From Arthrobacter sp. (GTDB taxonomy: Bacteria > Actinomycetota > Actinomycetes > Actinomycetales > Micrococcaceae), in the NCBI GenBank assembly GCA_018260285.1, contig JAGLBH010000035.1, positions 1-12,675 of the forward strand: a stretch of DNA of 12,675 nt, given 5' to 3'. The position numbers and the translations under genes were made by a program. The notes under the pieces were generated by a model. It was not told the origin of the DNA and did no database searches. It saw nothing but the letters and a program-made list of their open reading frames with translations. The first letter of the stretch is position 1; each line of letters starts with the position of its first letter. Positions 6,517-12,209 of the stretch are shown here, one piece after another.

Positions 6517-7173
6517 ATGTTCCCTCTGCGTCTCCGAGGCCTCTTCTCGGCCCTCTTCGCCGCCCTCCTGATGGCCCTCCTCGACCCCGTCGCCGCCCTT
6601 CCGCCGACGCCGACGACGGCTGCGCCCCCAGCGCTGGCTCCGCATCGGGAGCCCGGACGGGGATCATGGCAGCATCCCCTCTCCCCCGGCTCCCCTGTGG
6701 TCCGGTCCTTCGATCCGCCCGACCGACGCTGGCTGCCCGGCCACCGCGGAGTGGACTTCGCGACCCGGCCCGGCGACCGCGCACGCAGCCCGGGTCCTGG
6801 CACGGTGCGCTTCACGGGCGTCGTCGCGGGCCGTCCGGTGGTGACAGTGGAGCACGCAGGAGGCCTGACCTCGACCCTCGAGCCCGTCTCGGCCGAGGTT
6901 CGCCCCGGCACCCGGGTGAAGGCCGGGCAGGTCATCGGGACGGTTCGAGACGGCTCGCACTGCAGCGACCCCTGCCTGCACTGGGGCGTCTACCGGGGGG
7001 CGGGGCGGACCAAGGAGTACCTCAGCCCGCTGCCGCTCCTCGGGCGGGACGACCGGCCCTCAGTGCTCCTGCCCGTCGCCGCCCTCCTGCCGATCGCCCG
7101 TCAGACGATCGCGGACACACCGGTGATCGCGCGCCCGGTGACGAGCGTGTTGATCTCGTACGTGCCCTCGTAG
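6517..7173 (+). CDS. Secreted M23-family (LytM-like) peptidase domain protein
   Basis: Likely exported cell-wall protein with an M23 fold, 218 aa from this start. Seen: basic N-end and hydrophobic signal segment [20 protein letters not shown] to about residue 27, a Pro/Ala-rich linker (29-45), then the M23 domain ~53-176 with HRGVD (His76 and Asp80 as zinc ligands), [27 protein letters not shown] (134-141) and CLHWGVYRG (153-161). In the usual H-x-H motif the first His is Cys153; actinobacterial homologues of this subtype often show CLHWG, so activity is uncertain. ATG 6517 is chosen because the signal peptide begins there; an upstream in-frame GTG at 6430 lies in a DnaA-like box and adds no plausible domain. 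No clear SD. The last 24 codons overlap the acyl-CoA dehydrogenase gene tail to tail. This peptidase beside rpsB is common in Micrococcales. Confidence 0.85.
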   Translation: MFPLRLRGLFSALFAALLMALLDPVAALPPTPTTAAPPALAPHREPGRGSWQHPLSPGSPVVRSFDPPDRRWLPGHRGVDFATRPGDRARSPGPGTVRFTGVVAGRPVVTVEHAGGLTSTLEPVSAEVRPGTRVKAGQVIGTVRDGSHCSDPCLHWGVYRGAGRTKEYLSPLPLLGRDDRPSVLLPVAALLPIARQTIADTPVIARPVTSVLISYVPS

Positions 7174-8300
7174 CTGTAGATGGACTCGGCATCGGAGAAG
7201 ATCTTCGCCATCTCGTAGTCCGCCACGATCCCGTTGCCACCCAGGAGCGAGCGGCCAAGGGCCACCGTCTCTCGCATGCGGGCCGTGGTGTACGCCTTGG
7301 CCAGGGCGGACTGCTCGTCCTTGGCCAGGCCCTTGTCCTCCAGCTCGGAGAGGCGGACCATCATGGCCGTCGAGGCGGTGAGATTGCCCAGCATCTGCAC
7401 GAGCTGGTCCTGGACCATCTGGAAGGAGGCAAGCGGGCGGCCGAACTGCTGGCGCTCAACCGCGTAGCGCCGGGCGACGTCGAACGCGGCCTGCTGCAGA
7501 CCCACGGCCTGCCATGCCACCCCGAGGCGGGTGACCTTGAGAACCTTGTTGACGTCCTTGAAGGAGGAGCAGTTCTGGAGACGGTGGCTCTCCGGCACGC
7601 GGACGTCAGTCAGGGTGATGTCGGCGTTCTGAACTGTGCGCAGGGAGATCTTGTTCTCGATCTTCTCGGCCTTGTATCCGGGCAGCGTGGTGTCAACAAG
7701 GAAAGCCTTCACCTGGCCGTCAGACTCGTCCTTGGCGAAGATGACCACCCAGTCGCTCCAGGTGGCATTGCCGATCCAGCGCTTGGCCCCGTTGAGGATC
7801 CAGGTGTCGCCCTCGCGGCGGGCGGTGGTGCGCAGCCCTCCGGCCACGTCGGACCCGCCGAGGGGCTCGGTGAGGCCGAAGGCGCCGATCTTCTTGAACG
7901 CGTAGACGTCCGGCAGCCACTCCTTCTTCTGCTCTTCCGAGGCGAGGACCTCGAGCGATCCGGTGAAGAGGCCGTCGTGCACGCCCATGAACGTGGCGAA
8001 CGAGGCGTCCGCCCGGGTGAACTCCACGTGGATCAGGCCGGCGAAGACGTTCGAGTACCCGCAGCGGCGCACAGGGGAGATGAGATCCAGGTCGGCGATC
8101 TTGGGGACGAGGTCCCGGGGGAAGGAGGCCTCAACCCAGTTCTCCACGGCGGTGGGGCGCACATGCTCGTCCAGCCAGGCCCTGACCTCCAGCAGCTTGG
8201 CCTGCTCCGACTCGCTCAGAAGGTCCTGGAATCCGTAGAAGTCCCCGTCCGGGTAGGGAAGCTCGACGGCGGGCGAGGGCTGGTTGTCAACGGTCATCAT
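7101..8300 (-). CDS. Acyl-CoA dehydrogenase, glutaryl-CoA dehydrogenase-like
   Basis: FAD-dependent alpha,beta-dehydrogenation of an acyl-CoA in the cytosol. 399 aa, full length. Seen: N-terminal helical domain (~25-135), FGLTEPLGGSD (141-151) FAD/substrate motif, a beta domain (~152-240), RQQFGRPL (283-290), LGGNGI (353-358), and the C-terminal [19 protein letters not shown] (376-394) with catalytic Glu378. The placement of the base in YEGTYEI and TRLGVAWQAVG (257-267) match the glutaryl-CoA dehydrogenase / plant ACX4 branch rather than short-chain butyryl types. The substrate (glutaryl-CoA or another short acyl-CoA) is inferred only. The start is an ATG-ATG pair with a weak GAGAG upstream. 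It stands alone on the minus strand; no ETF or CoA-ligase gene lies near. Confidence 0.93.
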   Translation of the reverse strand: MMTVDNQPSPAVELPYPDGDFYGFQDLLSESEQAKLLEVRAWLDEHVRPTAVENWVEASFPRDLVPKIADLDLISPVRRCGYSNVFAGLIHVEFTRADASFATFMGVHDGLFTGSLEVLASEEQKKEWLPDVYAFKKIGAFGLTEPLGGSDVAGGLRTTARREGDTWILNGAKRWIGNATWSDWVVIFAKDESDGQVKAFLVDTTLPGYKAEKIENKISLRTVQNADITLTDVRVPESHRLQNCSSFKDVNKVLKVTRLGVAWQAVGLQQAAFDVARRYAVERQQFGRPLASFQMVQDQLVQMLGNLTASTAMMVRLSELEDKGLAKDEQSALAKAYTTARMRETVALGRSLLGGNGIVADYEMAKIFSDAESIYSYEGTYEINTLVTGRAITGVSAIV

Positions 8301-8451
8301 GTGCTGCTTTCTCTCAGAGGACAGGCTCAGGCACGCACAGAACTGTGACGCGCCCCACTTTTGGGCTTCATCTTACTCCCCAGTAGGTCAAGGGTCTACT
8401 AAGATGACTGGAAGCTGCCCTTCGCCGCCTCATGCGGCGAGTGCCAGCCAG
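8301..8451. other. Intergenic region between acyl-CoA dehydrogenase and tRNA
   Basis: This 151-bp gap should hold divergent promoters. On the minus strand TAAGAT (8370-8375) is a possible -10 and TTGACC (8386-8391) a possible -35, but they are too close to each other to form one promoter. On the plus strand TAAGAT (8400-8405) is a possible -10 for the tRNA, without a good -35. A 7-bp hairpin TCGCCGC/GCGGCGA (8422-8440, 5-nt loop) lies 11 bp before the tRNA and would be part of its 5' leader. Confidence 0.4.
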
Positions 8452-8525
8452 GGGGCGTTAGCTCAGTTGGTCAGAGCAGAGGACTCATAATCCTTTGGTC
8501 GTCGGTTCAAGCCCGACACGCCCTA
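8452..8525 (+). tRNA. tRNA with CAT anticodon (probably Ile2, else elongator Met)
   Basis: A complete cloverleaf of 74 nt: acceptor 8452-8458 with 8518-8524, D stem GCTC/GAGC with GG in the loop, anticodon stem GAGGA/TCCTT, loop CTCATAA with anticodon CAT at 8486-8488, T stem GTCGG/CCGAC with loop TTCAAGC, discriminator A8525. CCA is not encoded (next bases CCG). CAT may be elongator Met or the Ile2 tRNA whose C34 is changed to lysidine by TilS. The CTCATAA loop with a GGTCG variable/T-stem junction resembles known Ile2 tRNAs, but I cannot separate the two with certainty. The G-rich T stem pairing excludes a pseudogene. The first acceptor pair is G1-U72, a wobble. Confidence 0.95.
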
Positions 8526-8532
8526 CCGCACG

Positions 8533-8576
8533 ATGCTCCGCCTGAGCGAGCATTCGCGCCCCCTCTTTCTCGGGGC
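8533..8576 (+). terminator. Hairpins downstream of the tRNA, possible terminator
   Basis: ATGCTC (8533-8538) pairs with GAGCAT (8548-8553), followed by GCCCC (8558-8562) pairing with GGGGC (8572-8576); the loop of the second is CCTCTTTCT-like and T-rich. Neither has a clean U-run, so this is a probable processing/termination region for the tRNA transcript rather than a textbook terminator. Confidence 0.4.
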
Positions 8577-8588
8577 CCGATGACCCTG

Positions 8589-8649
8589 CACCCCCAGATC
8601 TTCCCTATACCCCTTGAAATTTCGGGGGTTTACGGACGATCCGGGGGTG
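8589..8649. terminator. Nested inverted repeat between tRNA and glycosyltransferase, possible two-way terminator
   Basis: CACCCCCAGATC (8589-8600) is the inverted copy of GATCCGGGGGTG (8638-8649) with one mismatch in 12. Inside it, CCCC (8610-8613) pairs with GGGG (8624-8627) around an AT-rich loop and is followed by TTT on the plus strand. It lies between converging transcripts (tRNA on plus, glycosyltransferase on minus, stop at 8669), where a shared terminator is expected. Confidence 0.5.
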
Positions 8650-8668
8650 TAGAGCCCAGTCACTGGCG

Positions 8669-9859
8669 TCAGCGCTCTCCGCGGTAGAGCCGCTCGAAGG
8701 TGTCGAGCGTGCCCTCGAGCGCGTGGTGCCGGGCCATCTCGAGGCTCTCGGCCCCCATCTCTGCCAGCTTCTCATCCGGAAGAGCCAGGAGGCGGTCGAT
8801 CTTCTCGGAGAGGTCCTCCACGCTGTTCGGGACGAACAGGTAGCCGTTCCGTCCGTTCTCCACGAGGTGCGGAAGCGCCATGGCGTCGGCCGCGAGGACC
8901 GGAGTGGAGGCGCTCATCGCCTCGAGCGTCGCCAGGGACTGGAGCTCAGCCGTGCCCGGCATGACGAAGAGCGAGGCCCTCCGGTACGCCTGCCGCAGCT
9001 CCTCGTCCGAGACATATCCGAGGAACCGGATCCGATCCGATGCCGACGACGCGGCAGCCTGCTCCCGCAGAGTCTTCTCCATCTCACCCGAGCCGGCGAT
9101 GACCAGCTGGGCCTGAGTGTCCTTGATCCGCTCGAAGGCGCGGATGAGCACATCGATGTTCTTCTCAGCTGCGAGACGGCCCGTGAAGAGGATCTCGCGG
9201 AGGCCGGCCGGGGCGTCGTCGTCCCCAGGCTTGGCCGCATAGTCGCTCGTCTCAATGCCGTTGGAGACCGCGAGGATGTCCTTGAGCCCCGCGAGCTGCC
9301 GGTGGGTGCGGGCCGCGAGCTCCGTGGGGACGGTGAGCACGTCGGCCATGCCGAGAATCCAGCGGGCGTGGAGCCACATGCCGCGGCCGCAGAGGCGCTT
9401 GAGGGGCATGGGCAGCGGAACGTGAGGGTACAGGTTCTCCGGCATGGTGTGGTTGGTGGCCACCACACGGATGCCGCGCTTCTTGGCCTCCCTCACTGCG
9501 GCCTCGCAGAGGAAGAACTGGGACTGGGCGTGGACCACATCCGGCTGGAAGTCGTCCAGGAGGGCCGCAACCCCGGGGAAGGCCTCCCACCACAGGCTCA
9601 CCCGGAAGTCGGGAAGGGTGGCGGGCGCGTGGGACTTCACGCTGTAGACCACGGCCTCCGGTCTGCGCTCGATGCGGTAGGAGCCGCGCTCCGAGCTCGG
9701 GGTGATGACTCGCACCTCGTGTCCGCGGGCCGTCATCCCCTTGGCCAGCCGATACGCGAACTGAGCCGCGCCGTTGACATTCGGAGGGTACGTCTCCGCT
9801 GCGATGAGGATCTTCAGCGGTCGGTTCTCAACAGGGGCTTGTGCGTCATCCAGCGTCAA
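8669..9859 (-). CDS. GT4-family glycosyltransferase
   Basis: Retaining GT-B glycosyltransferase using an NDP-sugar, probably acting at the inner membrane face. 396 aa. Seen: N-terminal acceptor domain with YPPNVNGAAQF (24-34), HAQSQFFLCEAAVREAKKRG (110-129), TNHTMPENL (135-143); C-terminal donor domain with VSNGIE (198-203), FTGRLAAEKNID (225-236), VIAGSGE (253-259), and the E-x7-E pair Glu305/Glu313 in GTAELQSLATLEAM. The TNHxMPENL and GTAE(L/T)Q motifs recall glycolipid glycosyl/mannosyltransferases (diacylglycerol-linked), but donor and acceptor are not readable. Start is TTG 9859, with GAGG 7 nt upstream and 16 bp after the DMT gene stop, so it is likely the second gene of that transcript. 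Pathway role is inference. Confidence 0.9.
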   Translation of the reverse strand: MTLDDAQAPVENRPLKILIAAETYPPNVNGAAQFAYRLAKGMTARGHEVRVITPSSERGSYRIERRPEAVVYSVKSHAPATLPDFRVSLWWEAFPGVAALLDDFQPDVVHAQSQFFLCEAAVREAKKRGIRVVATNHTMPENLYPHVPLPMPLKRLCGRGMWLHARWILGMADVLTVPTELAARTHRQLAGLKDILAVSNGIETSDYAAKPGDDDAPAGLREILFTGRLAAEKNIDVLIRAFERIKDTQAQLVIAGSGEMEKTLREQAAASSASDRIRFLGYVSDEELRQAYRRASLFVMPGTAELQSLATLEAMSASTPVLAADAMALPHLVENGRNGYLFVPNSVEDLSEKIDRLLALPDEKLAEMGAESLEMARHHALEGTLDTFERLYRGER

Positions 9860-9875
9860 GGCGTGTCCTCGGTGA

Positions 9876-10841
9876 TCAGGCGGCTACGGGTCGATCCTTC
9901 GGCGCGGAATCCGGATGGAAGCGCGCCATCGTCACGACTCCCACCATAGCAACGAGGGCTGAGAGCCCCATGCCCACTCCGTAGAGCGGGGGGAACCCGG
10001 GTCGGAGCTCGTGGAGCACCGAGATCCCGACGGCCACGCCCACGAACGGGTCGATGACCGTCAGGCCTGCAATGACCAGATCCGGCGGCCCTGAGGCATA
10101 GGCCTTCTGCACAAACCAGCCGCCGAGGGCCGAGGCTGCCGCGACTCCCGCCACCACGGGCCACGGCACCTGATAGAGGAACCACTCCCCCGCGTCCTTC
10201 AGGTCGTGGCGCGGGAAGAGAATGAGCGCCGAGGAGATCACCTTCACCTGCACCGCCACGAGGCCGAAGAGAATGCCCGCCCCCACCACGTATCCGAACG
10301 CGGGAATCCGCACCTTCTTGAGCATGGACAGAACCCCGAGAACGACGACGGCGATGCCCGTCAGGATGACCACCGTGAGGGTCTGCTCGTCCTTGATGCC
10401 CTGCTGCTCGCTGCGGACCTGGAGGCCGAGGAGCACGAAGCCCGCACTGCCGAGAAGGCACGCGAGAACCGCCAGCCGCACCGTCCCGGACAGAGTGATT
10501 CCCGTGTTCCGGGCGTGCAGGAGGGTTGTCATGACCAGAGCAAGAGCGCCGATCGGCTGGACGATGGTGATCGGGGCCAGAGAGAGGGCCACGACGTTGA
10601 GGGCAGTCCCCGCCCCCATGAGCCCCAAGCCGAGAAGCCAGCGGGGGTTTCGCAGCAGTCCGAGCATTCCGCTGGCGGACAGCCCCTCATCCTCATGGCC
10701 GCTGCGGACGGCGCCTCCTTGTCTCTCGGCCCCGAGGGCGAGACACACGGCAGACAGGAGAGCGCAGGCAAGAGCGATGGCAAAGATCACAGAGGACCGA
10801 TCGTCGATGGCGGATACAACCAGGCTCATTTTAGGCGGCAT
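9876..10841 (-). CDS. DMT-superfamily (NIPA/EamA-like) membrane transporter
   Basis: Multi-pass inner-membrane protein of 321 aa. Seen: about nine or ten hydrophobic helices, e.g. SSVIFAIALACALLSAVCLA (16-35), with a charged cytosolic loop (~40-55), LNVVALSLAPITIVQPIGAL in the first repeat and IAGLTVIDPFVGVAVGISVL in the second; these two related halves with a Pro-containing helix (TIVQPIGALA and TVIDPFVGVA) are typical of DMT/NIPA-like proteins. NIPA members move Mg2+, EamA members metabolites or drugs; the cargo here is unknown. Start: ATG 10841 has AGGA almost touching it; Met5 (10829) is the alternative. The gene begins only 15 bp after a strong terminator hairpin. The glycosyltransferase follows after 16 bp, so the transporter might serve the same envelope glycolipid process, which is inference. 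Confidence 0.85.
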   Translation of the reverse strand: MPPKMSLVVSAIDDRSSVIFAIALACALLSAVCLALGAERQGGAVRSGHEDEGLSASGMLGLLRNPRWLLGLGLMGAGTALNVVALSLAPITIVQPIGALALVMTTLLHARNTGITLSGTVRLAVLACLLGSAGFVLLGLQVRSEQQGIKDEQTLTVVILTGIAVVVLGVLSMLKKVRIPAFGYVVGAGILFGLVAVQVKVISSALILFPRHDLKDAGEWFLYQVPWPVVAGVAAASALGGWFVQKAYASGPPDLVIAGLTVIDPFVGVAVGISVLHELRPGFPPLYGVGMGLSALVAMVGVVTMARFHPDSAPKDRPVAA

Positions 10842-10856
10842 TCCTGAATAAACAGA

Positions 10857-10891
10857 GGAAGGCCGGAGCGCGCATTGCGCTCCGGCCTTCC
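10857..10891 (-). terminator. Perfect 15-bp hairpin terminator after the holin-like gene
   Basis: GGAAGGCCGGAGCGC (10857-10871) and its exact complement (10877-10891) enclose a 5-nt loop. On the minus strand it is followed by TCTGTTTATT, so it works as a terminator for the gene ending at 10937. On the plus strand the following bases are not T-rich. The T-tract runs into the DMT start region. Confidence 0.85.
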
Positions 10892-10900
10892 GCTGTCAGG

Positions 10901-10924
10901 CTGCAGGATCAGCGATCCGTGCAG
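10901..10924 (-). other. Second hairpin between holin-like gene stop and terminator
   Basis: CTGCAGGATC (10901-10910) pairs with GATCC and TGCAG (10914-10918, 10920-10924) with one bulged base and an AGC loop. It lies directly after the stop codon at 10937 on the minus strand and in tandem with the terminator; it may protect the 3' end or be accidental. Confidence 0.45.
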
Positions 10925-10936
10925 ACCCGGGAGGTC

Positions 10937-11980
10937 TTACTTCTTCTGGCCGAGCTTGGAGGCCAGCAGGGCGAAGGCGCCCAGGGAGGCGCCGGCCGTG
11001 GCCACAGCGCCCTTGCGCTCCTTGAGGCGGTCAACCACGGTGCCGCCGTCTTCAGCGGAGACGGGGCGAGTGCCGCGGACAGCTGTGCCCGTGCTGGAGG
11101 AAGAGGTGCGCTCCTCCACAGCCTGGCGGGCCACAGCGGCCTTCTCAGCGGCGACTGCCTTGAGCTGCTCGGCCTTGACGGCGGCAACAGCCTTGGCGGT
11201 CTCGAGCTTCTCGGCGGCGACGGCCTTGAGCTGCTCGCTCTTGGGAGCCGTGGAGGAGGCTGCGTGTGCGCCGCTGACAGCGTGCGTGCCTGCAGCCGCA
11301 GAGGAGAAGAAGCGGGACGGCTTGTTCTTGGCCGGGTCTGCGACGGGAAGCTCTTCCATGAGGCTGTCCCGCGTGGCGGCGATGTTCTGGCGGCGCTGCG
11401 AGGTGAGGGCGACGAGCTGCTCCAGGGTGAGCGGCTTGGCATCCGGGTCGATGCCCTTGTCGATCTTCTCCTGGCGCTTCTTGGCTTCCTTCTCTGCCTT
11501 GGCGCGCTCTGCGTCCTTCTCGCGCTGCTCCTTGGTGCGAGTGTCCACCAGGCTGCGCTCGTCGAAGGAGCGGCCTTCCTTGAGAACGCCGATGTCCTTC
11601 TTGAGGCCGTGGATGGCGCGGTTCGGCTTGAGGGGCAGGTTCTTCTTCATGCGGCCCAGGCCGACGAGGGCCAGGATCGCGAGGATCAGGAGGAAGACGC
11701 CCGAGACGATGAGGGCCACGAGAGCAAGGTGCTTGTCCCCTGCGATGACTGCCACGAGGGAGATGAGGAGAGTCGTGATCATGAAGCAGAGAAAGACCAG
11801 CGCTCCCGCGAAGAACCCGGCGGCCACTCCGAGGCCGATGCCCTTCTTCTTGAGTTCCAGCAGGGCGATCTGAATCTCGTCCTGGATCTGGCGCGGGGCA
11901 AGCCTCAAGAGGGTCTTGCCGAGCTTGGGCAGCGTGTGCAAGGGGGAGCTTGACGCGGCGTTCGTTGTAGCCGAAGACAT
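10937..11980 (-). CDS. Holin-superfamily-III-like / DUF3618-like membrane protein with Ala-Lys repeats
   Basis: 347-aa membrane protein of unknown function, common as a 'phage holin family protein' in Actinobacteria though no prophage is near. Seen: amphipathic N-terminal helix (~25-47), two transmembrane segments (48-80 and 85-109), a highly charged helical stretch 128-175, a DUF3618-like segment LTLEQLVALTSQRRQNIAAT (184-203) followed by RDSLMEEL, a Ser/Ala linker, and EQLKAVAAEK occurring twice (249-258 and 271-280) in an Ala/Lys coiled-coil-like region. A C-terminal hydrophobic stretch (323-342) recalls DUF3618 tail anchors. So holin-like and DUF3618-like parts, normally separate adjacent proteins, seem joined here. 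ATG 11980 has AAAGG 6 nt upstream. The gene ends in a strong terminator and diverges from the PepSY-like gene. An envelope stress or membrane-organising role is speculation. Confidence 0.75.
   Translation of the reverse strand: MSSATTNAASSSPLHTLPKLGKTLLRLAPRQIQDEIQIALLELKKKGIGLGVAAGFFAGALVFLCFMITTLLISLVAVIAGDKHLALVALIVSGVFLLILAILALVGLGRMKKNLPLKPNRAIHGLKKDIGVLKEGRSFDERSLVDTRTKEQREKDAERAKAEKEAKKRQEKIDKGIDPDAKPLTLEQLVALTSQRRQNIAATRDSLMEELPVADPAKNKPSRFFSSAAAGTHAVSGAHAASSTAPKSEQLKAVAAEKLETAKAVAAVKAEQLKAVAAEKAAVARQAVEERTSSSSTGTAVRGTRPVSAEDGGTVVDRLKERKGAVATAGASLGAFALLASKLGQKK
11141..11236 (-). repeat. Two-copy 30-bp direct repeat coding EQLKAVAAEK
   Basis: 11141-11170 and 11207-11236 agree at 28 of 30 bases, with a 66-bp (22-codon) period, in frame. 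Both copies code EQLKAVAAEK inside the holin-like gene, so the region probably grew by duplication. Confidence 0.85.
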
Positions 11981-12042
11981 CGCGGGCCTTTCGTTAATTC
12001 TCAGAAGTGTGGGGAGTTGTGCGGTACAAGACAGCTCAATCC

Positions 12043-12048
12043 ATTCTA
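12043..12048 (-). promoter_or_regulatory. Candidate -10 box for the holin-like gene
   Basis: TAGAAT on the minus strand is 5/6 to consensus and 62 bp before the start at 11980. No good -35 was found 16-18 bp upstream. Low to moderate support. Confidence 0.35.
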
Positions 12049-12101
12049 TGCCCTAGATTTCTCTGGGAAAACGCGTTTCGGGCGAGACGGCCGCGTCGTC
12101 G

Positions 12102-12141
12102 CTCACAGGTACTCACAGGATCGCCAAAGACCTGTGACAGG
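12102..12141. promoter_or_regulatory. Cluster of CACAGG/CCTGTG motifs between divergent genes
   Basis: CTCACAGG occurs twice in direct orientation with a 10-bp step (12102-12109, 12112-12119), then TCACAGG (12113-12119) is mirrored by CCTGTGA (12131-12137) across 11 nt, and CCTGTGACAGG (12131-12141) is itself a palindrome. The 10-bp step equals one helical turn. This is in the 229-bp gap 11981-12209 between the holin-like gene and the PepSY-like gene, about 70-110 bp before the latter, and looks like an operator for an unknown regulator. The rest of that gap holds only the -10 candidate at 12043. Confidence 0.5.
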
Positions 12142-12209
12142 GTGCCGGGTGAGGATGATGTCAGTGCTTCGAACAGGTCGAGGCTGAGAAATGGCAGGAG
12201 TGAATCACA

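Noticed and set aside
6112..6645. In-frame upstream extension of rpsB to 6645
   Set aside because: S2 homology and an AAGGAG site place the start at 6111; the extension would cross promoter-like DNA and the M23 5' region and has Arg-rich low-complexity sequence.
6666..8348. A 560-codon plus-strand open frame across the M23 and acyl-CoA dehydrogenase genes
   Set aside because: It is out of frame with M23 and antisense to a clear dehydrogenase; no recognisable motif.
8284..8490. Small plus-strand open frame running into the tRNA
   Set aside because: It covers half of a complete tRNA and has no plausible ribosome site.
8723..9949. 408-codon plus-strand open frame over the glycosyltransferase
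   Set aside because: Shadow of the GT4 gene with no domain of its own.
12104..12141. CRP/GlxR-type site (TGTGA-N6-TCACA)
   Set aside because: The half-sites are in the opposite order (TCACA...TGTGA) with 11-15 nt between, which does not fit the CRP family spacing.
11981..12209. c-di-AMP (ydaO-type) riboswitch before the secreted PepSY-like gene
   Set aside because: Considered because such riboswitches precede secreted wall proteins in Actinobacteria, but none of the conserved core segments is visible.
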